From NCBI GenBank assembly GCA_963697285.1, contig CAVONI010000011.1:310001-374000 (forward strand): DNA of 64,000 nt. The letters run 5' to 3'. The notes under the pieces are model-generated. The model saw only the letters and a list, made by a program, of their open reading frames with translations, ran no database searches and was not told the DNA's origin. Origin of the DNA: JAEUQQ01 sp963697285 (GTDB lineage Bacteria > Acidobacteriota > Vicinamibacteria > Vicinamibacterales > JAFNAJ01). Below are positions 36,066 to 44,637 of this stretch, in pieces (the first letter of the stretch is position 1; every line of letters starts with the position of its first letter). The translations under genes were made by a program, and so were the position numbers.

Positions 36066-36470
36066 ATGCACGCCAACACGGCGACACGGGCGGCCGCGGC
36101 CGCGTACACGCACGTCGAGGTGACGTCGCGATCGCCAATGGAACTCGTCGTCATGTTGTACGACGGCGGAATCACCGCCCTGACGCAAGCGCGCGACGCC
36201 ATGCAGCGTCGCGACCTGGTGGCCAAGCGCAACGGCCTCAGCAAGGCGCTGTCGATCATCGCCCACCTGCAGAGCAGCCTGAACATGGACGAGGGCCGCG
36301 ACGTCGCCCAACAGCTCGACCGGCTCTACGACTACATCGTCGAACGCATCACCGCGTCGAACATCTCCGGCACCCCCGACGGACTCGACGAGGCCATCCG
36401 CCTCCTTGGGACGGTGCGCGACGGGTGGGCACAGGTGTCGACCACGTCGCCAGCGGTGCTCTCGCGTTGA
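36066..36470 (+). CDS. fliS: Flagellin export chaperone FliS
   Basis: A 134-aa helical chaperone that binds the flagellin C-terminus and prevents polymerisation in the cytoplasm. VTSRSPMELVVMLYDGGI is the family signature, followed by LSIIAHLQSSLNMDEG and LYDYIVERITASN. ATG follows GGGAG at 7 bases. Its stop overlaps the next start (TGATG). Confidence 0.95.
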   Translation: MHANTATRAAAAAYTHVEVTSRSPMELVVMLYDGGITALTQARDAMQRRDLVAKRNGLSKALSIIAHLQSSLNMDEGRDVAQQLDRLYDYIVERITASNISGTPDGLDEAIRLLGTVRDGWAQVSTTSPAVLSR

Positions 36471-36934
36471 TGCCTGACGACGCGATCGCCGCCGAGGCGG
36501 CCCGGTACGTCGCGGGCATGGAGCACGAGGTGACGCTGCTCGGTGCCCTGCTCGTCATCGCGCGGCAACAGCGCGAGGCGGCGCAGCCAGACGCGAGTGC
36601 CGCGCTGGCCGAACTGGTCGTCGCGCGCCAGCACGCCGAAGATCGGCTGCAGCAACTCGAGTGTCTCCTCGGGCCCCTCCGCGTGAAACTGTCCGCGACG
36701 CCGACCGCACACTCCCTCTCGGCTGCCGTGCGTAACACGCATGCGACTGCACGCGCGCGCATTGCCGAGATCCTGGCCGTCGATCGCGAGACGCTCGAGG
36801 TCCTCGGCGCCGCTCGCGGATGCCGCCAGGTGCAGCTCCAGCAACTCGAGGCCGGCGGCGCAACCCTGGCAGCCTACCGGCGGGTCGTCACGCCTGGAAC
36901 CGCAAGCGCGGAACTCTTCGACGAGGTCGGATAG
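36470..36934 (+). CDS. FliT/FlgN-like flagellar chaperone candidate
   Basis: A 154-aa, almost entirely helical protein rich in Ala, Gln, Arg and Glu, right after fliS with a TGATG overlap. Size, composition and position fit the FliT/FlgN chaperone group, which binds FliD or hook-associated proteins before export. FlgN is encoded separately at 41070-41435, so a FliT-type role for FliD is more likely. Sequence alone does not prove the family. Confidence 0.6.
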   Translation: MPDDAIAAEAARYVAGMEHEVTLLGALLVIARQQREAAQPDASAALAELVVARQHAEDRLQQLECLLGPLRVKLSATPTAHSLSAAVRNTHATARARIAEILAVDRETLEVLGAARGCRQVQLQQLEAGGATLAAYRRVVTPGTASAELFDEVG

Positions 36935-37000
36935 GCCAGGTCGGCGGCATCGACCGCCGGATCTGTGCTCGCGTCGCCGCGAGCAGCGTCAGGCCCTCGG

Positions 37001-37085
37001 CTCACCTGTACTCAGTGCGTGCCGACATAGAAGCTGGTGCCAGGCCGGGTCGACTCGCACGTGACCTGCACTCCACACGACCGCG
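37001..37085 (+). repeat. 85-bp intergenic repeat, copy 1
   Basis: This segment aligns without gaps to 61248-61332. The best part (37044-37078) matches 31 of 35 bases and contains CTCGCACGTGACCTGC. It lies between convergent genes. The outer inverted repeat seen in copy 2 is degenerate here. Confidence 0.6.
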
Positions 37086-37094
37086 CCGAATGGG

Positions 37095-38063
37095 TCAGCG
37101 CGAGCTGACCGTTCGGGCCTCGGTCAGGCGCGCGACCATCGATTGCCGCGTGATCCGGCTGCGCGAGGCGAGCAGGAAGGCTGACCGCTCGACAAACGCC
37201 AGGCGCGCGTAGAGCTGGCGCGCGGCACTGTTCTCTTCCGACACGAGCAGGGTCACGTCGGCCGTGTCGGCGGCCGTCAATCTTGCGACGTGGGCGACCA
37301 TGCTGCTGGCCAGGCCGCGACGATGCAGGTCGGGGTCCACCGCCACCTGCGCGAGGTGCACCGTGGTTGTCGACAGCCGCGTCACCATCACCAACGCCCC
37401 CAGGCGGTCTGGGCTCGTACCATCGACGACCGCGGTGAGCGCGGGCTCGAACGTCCCGCACGCCGGCGACTGCAGGACGGCCCCCAGGTAGCCGACCCAC
37501 TCCTCGAGCCGCCCACCGGGCGCGAAGGCGGCTCCCGTCGGCGTGCCGGCGTAGGCGCGCGCCAGCAAGCGCGCTGCCGCCGGCACGTCGTCGTCTCGCC
37601 AGTGCCGGATGTGCGCGCCCCCCGCGAGCGGTGCGGCGGCGAGATGGTCGCGCCCGCACGACAGGTAGAGCTGCCGCGCGACATCGAACCTGCGGCGCGT
37701 GAGTGCGACATCGACCCCGCTGATGCGGGGAAAGAGGAAGCCCTGGTAGCGGCGGGCGAGCGAAGCTTCGGGGGAGTCGAGCACGCAGTCGAGCAGTTCG
37801 CGCACAACATCGGCGCGGTCGGACTGGAGCGCGCCGATCTGCAGGGTGCCGCGGTCGGTGCTGTAGTAGGCCACGCCCGTGACACGTTGCACGTCGTCGC
37901 GCGCCACGAATCCCGCGAGCCGGCCCGCTCGCCGCGCCTGTTCGGCCACGGCGAAGACACGCTCGGGGTCCCACCCGAGCTCGCTCAACCATCGCTCGCG
38001 CTCGGCGGCGTACCAGGGCGCCAGGTCGGCGTCACTGGCCAGGCGCCAGTCGTCACACGGCAT
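37095..38063 (-). CDS. GNAT-family N-acetyltransferase
   Basis: A 322-aa protein. The C-terminal GNAT domain (about 150-310) has LAQVAVDPDLHRRGLASSMV, the acetyl-CoA binding V/R-x-x-G-x-G/A region, and SEENSAARQLYARLAF. The N-terminal half looks like a second, degenerate GNAT fold. It overlaps csrA by 11 bases and is the last gene of the flgM-csrA operon. It could supply the N-acetylation step (PseH role) missing from the nonulosonic acid cluster, or acetylate a protein; neither is shown. A 7-bp hairpin (GGTCAGC/GCTGACC, 37093-37110) covers its stop. Confidence 0.8.
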   Translation of the reverse strand: MPCDDWRLASDADLAPWYAAERERWLSELGWDPERVFAVAEQARRAGRLAGFVARDDVQRVTGVAYYSTDRGTLQIGALQSDRADVVRELLDCVLDSPEASLARRYQGFLFPRISGVDVALTRRRFDVARQLYLSCGRDHLAAAPLAGGAHIRHWRDDDVPAAARLLARAYAGTPTGAAFAPGGRLEEWVGYLGAVLQSPACGTFEPALTAVVDGTSPDRLGALVMVTRLSTTTVHLAQVAVDPDLHRRGLASSMVAHVARLTAADTADVTLLVSEENSAARQLYARLAFVERSAFLLASRSRITRQSMVARLTEARTVSSR

Positions 38064-38325
38064 CGCTGCCCATTCGCGCCAACTCGACGCCGGCTCGAGG
38101 CAGCTTGAGGCGGGCGCGCAACGGCTGTACCGGCGTCACCACCGCTTCGGCAGCGCGCATGTTCTCGTCGCGGATCTGGTCGTAGACCTCCCGTCGATGC
38201 ACGGGCACACTGGGGGGGGCCGTGACGCCGAGGCGCACGCCCTCGCGGCCGATCCGCAGGACGCGAACCTCGATGCCGTCCCCGATCATGATGGTTTCGT
38301 TACGCTTCCGCGTGAATACGAGCAC
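38053..38325 (-). CDS. csrA: Carbon storage regulator CsrA
   Basis: A 90-aa RNA-binding translational regulator. The core LVFTRKRNETIMIGDGIEVR and VTAPPSVPVHRREVYDQI contains the RNA-contacting start strand and the conserved Arg in VPVHRREV. The last 25-30 residues are an extension beyond the usual 60-75 aa. The start is GTG after GAGGTGG. It lies 8 bases after fliW, the antagonist gene. Likely targets are the two flagellin mRNAs, whose leaders hold GGA hairpins. Confidence 0.93.
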   Translation of the reverse strand: MLVFTRKRNETIMIGDGIEVRVLRIGREGVRLGVTAPPSVPVHRREVYDQIRDENMRAAEAVVTPVQPLRARLKLPRAGVELARMGSDAV

Positions 38326-38333
38326 AGCCCACC

Positions 38334-38801
38334 TCACTCCGAGGCGAGGGGGTGCCGCAACGGATACAAGCTGTTGTGCGGCATCACCTGGTAACCGAGC
38401 ATCCGCTCGGGGTTGACGACGATTGGCGCGCGAAGATTCACGAACGCCCGATCGGCCTGATCGAGCGTCACGATCGCAAGCCACAGGAGCACGGTGCGGT
38501 CATCGGCGCCAAGCCGCATCAGGTCGGTCTGGCTGAGCACCGATCGGTACTGCGGCAACGCCAGGCGCGGATCGATCACGAGGAATGACGCACTCGGACC
38601 ATCGAGGGCGTGCAGGACCTGGCACGGGACGATCTCGGGACTCTGCGCGAGCACGAAGTGCCGGCACAGTTCGAACCCCGGCACGCCCAGCGGGAAGTGG
38701 ATCGCGTCGTTGGCGCTCACCGTGAAGCTGCCGAAGCGCGTGTCGATCGAGGTCGGCACGACGGGCCCGGCGGTGGTGGAGGTCGGCGCTTCGTTCGTCA
38801 T
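38334..38801 (-). CDS. fliW: Flagellar assembly factor FliW
   Basis: A 155-aa protein that binds CsrA and, alternatively, flagellin, so unsecreted flagellin frees CsrA to repress its own translation. Motifs: IHFPLGVPGFELCRHFVL, ASFLVIDPR and FVNLRAPIVVNPERMLGYQV. ATG overlaps the flgL stop (ATGA). The fliW-csrA order is the one known from Bacillus and many other phyla. Confidence 0.95.
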   Translation of the reverse strand: MTNEAPTSTTAGPVVPTSIDTRFGSFTVSANDAIHFPLGVPGFELCRHFVLAQSPEIVPCQVLHALDGPSASFLVIDPRLALPQYRSVLSQTDLMRLGADDRTVLLWLAIVTLDQADRAFVNLRAPIVVNPERMLGYQVMPHNSLYPLRHPLASE

Positions 38802-39679
38802 GACAGGTAATCCAGGAGCGACTGGCGGTTGGCCGCGGCCACGGCGCTCAGTGCGGCATTGTGGGCGGTTTCAGACTGCGACATGTTCGAGATGGCCTCG
38901 GCAAGGTTCGCATCCTCGAGGCCCGAACGCCGTGCGTCTGTCGCACGCTTCATCTGGTCGAGCCGGAGTTGCTGCTCGTCGAGGTCGCCGAGGTCGTTGC
39001 CCACCCGGCTCTGCTGCGTGGTCGTCCGCGCGAAGGCCTCCTGTAGCCGTTGCATCCCCTGCTGCATGGCCGGAACGTCGTTTGCCCGGATGGCCGTGAC
39101 CAGTGCATCGAGGTCGGCGAACATCGTGCCGACGATCGCGTCGCCGTCGAAGGTCACCGCGACCGCGCGGCTGCGATCGATGTCGAGCAACTGGGCGCTC
39201 GCGTTGCCCGCGTAGGCCTGCACGACGCCTGCGCCGTCCTTTGCGTAGGGCACGGTGGTCAGGCTGGTGCCCGAGAAGATGTAGGCACCCTTGACCTGCG
39301 TGTTGACGTTGCTGAGCAACGTGTCGCGGATGCCTTCGATCTCCAGCGCCAGGGCCTCACGCTGAGGTGGCGTCACGAAGCTGTTGCTGGCGGCGGCGGT
39401 CTTGGTCTGCGCGGTGGTGAGCAGGTTGAGGTTGTCTGACAGCACGGAGTCCGCGACGCGCAGGCGCGCGTCTACCGACGAGGTCGCGTTGATGAACGTG
39501 TCGAGCTGACGCAGCTCGGCGCGCTCGTTGACCACCTGGCTGGCCGCAGCCGGATCGTCGCTGGGCCGCTGCACCCGCTTGAGCGACGACACCTCGCGCT
39601 GGGCCCGCGCCATCGCATCCGCCGCGCGGTTGATGTCGTGCACGCCGTTGCGAAAGGCCATGTTGAACGTGACACGCAT
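38798..39679 (-). CDS. flgL: Hook-filament junction protein FlgL
   Basis: A 293-aa hook-associated protein HAP3. It has a flagellin-like N-terminus (MRVTFNMAFRNGVHDINRA, SSLKRVQRPSDDPAAA) and C-terminus (EDANLAEAISNMSQSETAHN). It joins FlgK to the filament. ATG at 39679 has GAGG 6 bases upstream; a GTG at 39691 overlapping the flgK stop is the alternative. The fliW start overlaps its end. Confidence 0.93.
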   Translation of the reverse strand: MRVTFNMAFRNGVHDINRAADAMARAQREVSSLKRVQRPSDDPAAASQVVNERAELRQLDTFINATSSVDARLRVADSVLSDNLNLLTTAQTKTAAASNSFVTPPQREALALEIEGIRDTLLSNVNTQVKGAYIFSGTSLTTVPYAKDGAGVVQAYAGNASAQLLDIDRSRAVAVTFDGDAIVGTMFADLDALVTAIRANDVPAMQQGMQRLQEAFARTTTQQSRVGNDLGDLDEQQLRLDQMKRATDARRSGLEDANLAEAISNMSQSETAHNAALSAVAAANRQSLLDYLS

Positions 39680-39687
39680 CGTCAGCC

Positions 39688-41070
39688 TCACACCATGTTG
39701 AGCAGGGTCTCGAGCGTCGCGTCGATGGTGCTGAAGAACCGCGCGTTCGCTTCGTAGCCCCGTTGGAACCGCACCATGTCGGCGGCTTCCTCGTCGATCG
39801 ACACGCCCGAGACCGAGTCCTGCAGGTTGCGCAACTGGCGGGCGATCTCGTCACGCGTCTGCTGGCTGTTGACGGCGGCCTGCCGGTCGCTGCCGACGCG
39901 GTAGACCAGGCGGGCCCAGCCTTCGGACGCCGTCGCCGTGCCGCCCGCGAGGATCTTCCCCTCACGCAACGCCGCGAGTTGCCTCGCCACCTGGTTGTCG
40001 CCGACGGCGGTGGCCGAACCCGAGGCCGCGACGAGCGACTCGCCACCCGCGGCAATCAAGGCGGGGTTCATCCCGATGGCCGATGCGGCGCCTGCGGCCC
40101 CGATCGGCTGGAAGAAGGCGACGCCTGCGTTCCCTGACAGGTCGAACCCGCCCTGGTGGAGGACGTTGACCTCCGTCGCCACCGCAAAGGCCATGTCGTC
40201 GAGGCGTGCGATGTAGTCGCCGATGTGCTGATCGCGGACCTGGACGAGGCCCCCGAGCCGTCCGCCCGTGATCGCACCGGTGGCGACGACGCCCGACGAC
40301 GTGATGTCGGCAAAGCCGTTGGGCGGCAGGTCGCTGACGCCGAGGTCATAGGCGGTGTCACCGACAACCAGCGGGCTGCCGTTGGCCAGGGCCACATCGA
40401 AGCCACCACCCTCGCGCTCGACCGCGTGGACGTTCACCCACTCGGACATCTGCTCGAGCGTCCGGTTCACCTCGTCGCGCAGGTGGAGTCCTTCGGGACT
40501 CGCAGGCGACGTGCCGGTCAGCGCCGCGTTCAACGACGCAATCCGATCCGACAGGCTGTTGACCTGCTCGACGCCCGACCTGACCTGGAAGTCGGCGTCG
40601 CGCTGGGCATCGACCATCCGGCCGGCCATGTCGCGGAACGCCGTCGACAGCGTCTGCCCCTGGAGGATGACCTGCTGGCGCGCCGTGGCCGACGTCGGCG
40701 TGTCGGCGAGGGTTGCGAACGCGTCGAAGAAGTCGTTGAGCGATCGGTCGAGCGACGCGCCCGACTGGCCCAGCGCGACCTCGGCCATCCCCAGTTGTTC
40801 GGCGATGGCGTACTCGCGACGCTCGCTCGAGGTCTCTTCGCGGAAGCGCCGGTCGAGGATGCGGTCGCGCATGGAACGCGCACCGACGATCTCGACCCCG
40901 CCGCCCGCACTCCACCGATCCAACGCTGGCACCGCGGCGAGTTCGGTGATCCGCTTCGAGTAGCCGGGCGTGTTGACGTTCGCGAGGTTCTGCCCCACGA
41001 CATCGAGCCCGAAGCGTTGCGCATCGAGTGCGCGCGAGGCGCCCGAGAGCATGCCCATCAATCCGCTCAT
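39688..41070 (-). CDS. flgK: Hook-associated protein FlgK
   Basis: A 460-aa HAP1 protein at the hook-filament junction. The N-terminal signature is GASRALDAQRFGLDVVGQNL with NVNTPGYSKR. The C-terminus, SGVSIDEEAADMVRFQRGYE followed by FSTIDATLETLLNMV, is diagnostic. Length is on the short side of the family. It overlaps flgN upstream by the start and stop codons. Confidence 0.95.
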   Translation of the reverse strand: MSGLMGMLSGASRALDAQRFGLDVVGQNLANVNTPGYSKRITELAAVPALDRWSAGGGVEIVGARSMRDRILDRRFREETSSERREYAIAEQLGMAEVALGQSGASLDRSLNDFFDAFATLADTPTSATARQQVILQGQTLSTAFRDMAGRMVDAQRDADFQVRSGVEQVNSLSDRIASLNAALTGTSPASPEGLHLRDEVNRTLEQMSEWVNVHAVEREGGGFDVALANGSPLVVGDTAYDLGVSDLPPNGFADITSSGVVATGAITGGRLGGLVQVRDQHIGDYIARLDDMAFAVATEVNVLHQGGFDLSGNAGVAFFQPIGAAGAASAIGMNPALIAAGGESLVAASGSATAVGDNQVARQLAALREGKILAGGTATASEGWARLVYRVGSDRQAAVNSQQTRDEIARQLRNLQDSVSGVSIDEEAADMVRFQRGYEANARFFSTIDATLETLLNMV

Positions 41071-41435
41071 CAGCCCCTCGTATCCAACATGCCCTGCGGC
41101 GTGATGTCGGCTGTGTGTCCCGCCGGTCCGTACGCGGTCGCGCGCCCGCCAAGCTCGGCGGCCTCGCGAAACGAGAGCTCCACGTTCTTCCCAAGGGCAC
41201 GGGCCCGGATCAGGGCGGCACGCGTGGCGAGCACCAGCGGTGCGAAGGCCGTGCGATCCCGCGTCAGGCGCACCGACTCGACGAGCGCCGGCAGGTCACG
41301 GACGAGTGCCGAGAGCTCGGCCTCGGCAGCCAGCAGGTCGGAGGCCGACCCGCGGACGAGCCCGTCGCCAATCATCACCAGCGCCGCGTGCAGGCGGGTC
41401 AGACTGACCTCGGGGTCGTGAGGGGACGGTGTCAT
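41070..41435 (-). CDS. flgN: FlgN-family chaperone
   Basis: A 121-aa helical protein directly before flgK and flgL and after flgM, the usual place for FlgN, the export chaperone for those two proteins. ATG at 41435 follows AGGAAGGA at about 8 bases, clearly better than the in-frame codon at 41462. Sequence similarity in this family is low, so the name rests mainly on position, size and helix content. Confidence 0.75.
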   Translation of the reverse strand: MTPSPHDPEVSLTRLHAALVMIGDGLVRGSASDLLAAEAELSALVRDLPALVESVRLTRDRTAFAPLVLATRAALIRARALGKNVELSFREAAELGGRATAYGPAGHTADITPQGMLDTRG

Positions 41436-41500
41436 GGACACATCCTTCCTGTGGGCGGCCACCGCGGCATCCCGGCTGCGGCGACGACGGCCGGCACCGG

Positions 41501-41806
41501 TCAGCGCGACGTCAGCGCATCGATCATCTTGTCGGCCAGGCGGTAGACGTCATTGCCCACCTCTCCAGCCGCCAACTTGGCCTTGGCCCGCTCGACGACC
41601 TCGGGTCGGATGTTCGGCGAGCGCGACGCTTCACGCAGCGCCGTGCTGACCAGCCGGGCATCGTTCGACACCTCGACGCGATCTGCGCCGCGATTCGGAG
41701 CGCCGGCTGATCCGGTCGTTCCCTGCTGGGCGCGGTCGGGGCCCTGTGCGCCCTGTGCCTGCCCTGCTCCCGCGACGTCTTCCGGGCGATAGCCCTGAAT
41801 CCTCAT
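41501..41806 (-). CDS. flgM: Anti-sigma-28 factor FlgM
   Basis: A 101-aa protein. The disordered Gln/Gly-rich N-terminus and helical C-terminus (EVSNDARLVSTALREA, NIRPEVVERAKAKLAAGE, RLADKMIDAL) match FlgM. It binds FliA and is secreted through the completed hook to release it. A sigma-28-type promoter with a 12-base spacer lies 56 bases upstream, inside the 3' end of the flgJ-M23 gene, giving the usual autoregulatory loop. Confidence 0.92.
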   Translation of the reverse strand: MRIQGYRPEDVAGAGQAQGAQGPDRAQQGTTGSAGAPNRGADRVEVSNDARLVSTALREASRSPNIRPEVVERAKAKLAAGEVGNDVYRLADKMIDALTSR

Positions 41807-41860
41807 GTGTGGCTCCAGTCGGTGATCCTGACGGCAGAAACACGCCGCCCCACCGCTGCT

Positions 41861-42730
41861 TTAATCGACAACCGCTACCTGTTTCTTTACTCGCTCATCC
41901 ATGGTGCCGTTGCTGGCGAGGCGCGCCGGGTCAACGCGCTGCCCATCGACGAGCACCTCGAAGTGCAGGTGCGGCCCCGTCGCGCGACCCGATTGGCCGA
42001 CGCGTCCCACGACCTGGCCGTTGCCCACGGCGTCGCCGACGGCGACCGACGTGGCCGACAGGTGCGCGTACCGCGAGGTCGTCCCGTTGGCATGGCTGAC
42101 TTCGACCATGAGCCCATATGCGCCGCGTTCTCCCGCAAAGGTCACCGTGCCGGCGGCGGCGCTCGGCACGTCGCGCCCGTACGCCGCCTTCAGGTCGACG
42201 CCCGCATGGAACTTCTGCATCCCGTGGAACGGGTCGCGCCGCCATCCGAAGCTGGAACTCACCGCGCCGACGTCCGGCAGCGACAGTCCGGGCGATTCTG
42301 CGTCGGTCCCGTCGTGGGGCGCGGTCCAAGCGTCGGAGATCCGACCAGCCGCTGTCGCGGCAACGACCGACCCCGGCAGGGCGTCCTGCCCTGCCGGGAT
42401 CGGGGGAACTGGCTGCGCCGTCCCTGGCGCGAGGGCTTGCATCATGCTTCGCTGAATGACCGAGGTCAGGCCGATCCCGCCCGTCCTGCTCAGCTGCCTG
42501 GCCAGTTCCACATCCACGGTTTCGGTCATCGTTTCGGTGCCGAATCCGAGTCCTTCTTCCTTTTCCTCGTCGCTCACCATCGACTCGCGCATCTGCTTCA
42601 GCATCTGCGACAGCATCATGGCCTCGAACTCCTGCGCCACCGCCTGCAGTTGCCGCGGATCGACGGGCGTCCCCTCGGGGACGCGAAGGGGCTTGAGGGC
42701 CGACGGGAGGGGAATGGGGGTGATCGACAC
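41861..42730 (-). CDS. flgJ: FlgJ-type rod scaffold fused to M23 peptidase
   Basis: A 289-aa protein. Residues about 25-100 match the FlgJ rod-binding domain (AVAQEFEAMMLSQMLKQMRE). Residues about 150-270 are a LytM/M23 zinc endopeptidase: FHAGVDLKAAYG with the first His and Asp, and GPHLHFEVLVDG with the HxH pair. In enteric bacteria the second domain is a GH73 muramidase, so here cross-link cleavage replaces glycan cleavage for passing the rod through the wall. The start is GTG. It lies 43 bases after flgI. Confidence 0.88.
   Translation of the reverse strand: MSITPIPLPSALKPLRVPEGTPVDPRQLQAVAQEFEAMMLSQMLKQMRESMVSDEEKEEGLGFGTETMTETVDVELARQLSRTGGIGLTSVIQRSMMQALAPGTAQPVPPIPAGQDALPGSVVAATAAGRISDAWTAPHDGTDAESPGLSLPDVGAVSSSFGWRRDPFHGMQKFHAGVDLKAAYGRDVPSAAAGTVTFAGERGAYGLMVEVSHANGTTSRYAHLSATSVAVGDAVGNGQVVGRVGQSGRATGPHLHFEVLVDGQRVDPARLASNGTMDERVKKQVAVVD
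41862..41889 (-). promoter_or_regulatory. Sigma-28-type promoter for flgM
   Basis: Minus strand TAAAGAAA-N12-GTCGATTA. The -10 is the same as for flagellin 2; the spacer is one base longer than consensus. It sits inside the last codons of the preceding gene. Confidence 0.6.
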
Positions 42731-42773
42731 GTGCTGCTCGATGCTCTGGTGCCCGCTTCAGCAAGGGGCGTGC

Positions 42774-43886
42774 CTAGATGATCACCACTTCCGCCCTGAG
42801 CGCGCCAGCGGTCTTCAGGGCCTGCATGATCGCGATGATGTCGCGCGGCGTCGCGCCCAGGGCGTTCAACGCGCGCACGACGGAGTCGAGCGTCGTGCCC
42901 TCCTGCAACGAGACCAGCTTGGCATCGCCTTCCGTGACGTCAACCTCCTGCTGCGGCACGACGACCGTCTCGCCAGACGACATCGGCAAGGGCTGCGACG
43001 CCTCGAAGCGGGTGCTGATCTTGACCGAGAGGTTGCCATGAGCCACCGCCGCGGCACCTATCCGGACATGCGCGCCCACGACCACGGTGCCGGTTCGCTC
43101 GTTGATGACGACGCGGGCCGGGGCATCGACTGACACGCTCAGCGGCTCGAGGCGCGCCATCAGGTCGGGGATCGCGCCGCGGTACTCGGCTGGCACCTGC
43201 ACCGCCACCGTGCCCGAGTCGACCGCGCGTGCCGTGCCGGCGCCGAGGTCGGCGTTGATGGTCGATGCGAGACGATGGGCCGTCGCGAAGTCGGCCTGCG
43301 AGAGCGTCAGGAGCAGCTCGCCGTCGGTCGGCAGGGCGATGCGCTGCGCGAGCTGGACGAGTCCGCCGCCGGGGACCCGGCCGACGGTCAGGTGGTTCAC
43401 CTGCACCGAGTTGCCGCCTCCGCCGCCGCCGAAGCCGCCGAGGGTCAGTGGCCCCTGCGCGAGCGCGTAGGTGGTGCCGTCGGGGCCGCGCAGTCCCGTG
43501 GCAATCAGGGTCCCGCCTTGCAGGCTGCGCGCATCGCCGATCGACGAGACGGTGACGTCCACGCGGGCTCCCGGCCGCGAGAAGGGGGGCAACTCGCTGG
43601 TCACGAGCACGGCCGCGATGTTCTCGATCTTGATCTGCTCGCCAGGGACCACCACGCCGAGCTTCTCGAGCGTGTTGGCCAGCGACTGGGCCGAGAAGAG
43701 CGTCTGTCGCCGATCACCCGACTTGTTGAGCCCGATCACGAGCCCGTAGCCGATGAGGGGCATGGCGGAATACCCCTGCAGCGTGGCCACGTCCTTGACC
43801 CTGGAGTTGCCTGGTTCCTCGGCGTGGGTCGCCGGGCCCCACACGAGCGCGAACATCAGGATGGCAGTCAGGCAGCGGGCAGGCAT
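42774..43886 (-). CDS. flgI: Flagellar P-ring protein FlgI
   Basis: A 370-aa periplasmic protein forming the P-ring around the rod. A signal peptide (about 1-21, ending THA-EE) precedes VKDVATLQGYSAMPLIGYGL and VIGLNKSGDRRQT, both diagnostic. The C-terminal VVRALNALGATPRDIIAIMQ is equally typical. ATG at 43886 has AGGA 6 bases upstream; ATG at 43898 has none. Confidence 0.96.
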   Translation of the reverse strand: MPARCLTAILMFALVWGPATHAEEPGNSRVKDVATLQGYSAMPLIGYGLVIGLNKSGDRRQTLFSAQSLANTLEKLGVVVPGEQIKIENIAAVLVTSELPPFSRPGARVDVTVSSIGDARSLQGGTLIATGLRGPDGTTYALAQGPLTLGGFGGGGGGNSVQVNHLTVGRVPGGGLVQLAQRIALPTDGELLLTLSQADFATAHRLASTINADLGAGTARAVDSGTVAVQVPAEYRGAIPDLMARLEPLSVSVDAPARVVINERTGTVVVGAHVRIGAAAVAHGNLSVKISTRFEASQPLPMSSGETVVVPQQEVDVTEGDAKLVSLQEGTTLDSVVRALNALGATPRDIIAIMQALKTAGALRAEVVII

Positions 43887-43920
43887 GGCAGTCCTCATCG
43901 GGAACAGGCAGGCACGACGT

Positions 43921-44637
43921 TCAGAAGATCTTGTTGATGATGCGCACGAGCCATCCCGGCTTCAGGTTGTCGCGGATCAACCCGCGGCCGAAGTACCGGA
44001 TGCGCAACTGGCCAATCGACGGCGAGAGCACCACGTTGTTGCGATCGATGTCGGCGGTCCGCACGACGCCGGTCAGCACGATGATCTGGCGATCGCCGTT
44101 GATGTCGACCTCTCGCGCGCCCTCGAGCACCAGGTCGCCGTTCGGCATCATCTCGACCACCCGCGCCGTGATGGTCGCGTTCAAGGTGCCCGTGCGGGTC
44201 GTCGATCCGCCGCCCTTGAAGTCGGTGTCGGACGCGGCGCCGATCAGCGACGTGGGATCCACCGTCGAGGGAAGCCATGTCTCGGCGCCGGCGAGGTTCG
44301 TGACGCTCGCGGCGGCCGAACTCTTCTTGCTGAGCGAGGAATCGGCAGACCCCGTCGCCACGACGCTCTCGACCACGCGGATGGTGACGAGGTCGTTCAC
44401 GGAGCGCGCCCGCGGATCGAGGCCCAGCCCGGTCATCCACGCAATCGAGCTCCCGGTGGTGGCCGGCCCCTGCAACGCGCGCGCGGTCGCCAGGTAGCGC
44501 GCGAACAGCACCTCGTAGTTGTCGTTGCTCGTGGGCCCGGGCTGGTCGCCCTTCTTGTTCTGTCCTGCCGAGGCGCTGACGGTCAGCGCGACGCCACAGG
44601 CGACCATCCACACCACGAGCCTGCCTCTACGAGCCAT
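43921..44637 (-). CDS. flgH: Flagellar L-ring protein FlgH
   Basis: A 238-aa outer-membrane ring protein. The N-terminal signal contains WMVACGVAL, a possible lipobox with Cys14; cleavage at ASA-GQ is the alternative. Family motifs: ARSVNDLVTIRVVESVVATG, NGDLVLEGAREVDING and GVVRTADIDRNNVV, ending GWLVRIINKIF. ATG at 44637 follows GGAGG. It overlaps flgA by 11 bases. Confidence 0.95.
   Translation of the reverse strand: MARRGRLVVWMVACGVALTVSASAGQNKKGDQPGPTSNDNYEVLFARYLATARALQGPATTGSSIAWMTGLGLDPRARSVNDLVTIRVVESVVATGSADSSLSKKSSAAASVTNLAGAETWLPSTVDPTSLIGAASDTDFKGGGSTTRTGTLNATITARVVEMMPNGDLVLEGAREVDINGDRQIIVLTGVVRTADIDRNNVVLSPSIGQLRIRYFGRGLIRDNLKPGWLVRIINKIF

Noticed and set aside
33960..36311. 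783-aa minus-strand ORF opposite flagellin 2 and fliD
   Set aside because: Arg/Gly/Val/Asp-rich antisense product across well-defined fliC, fliD and fliS genes.
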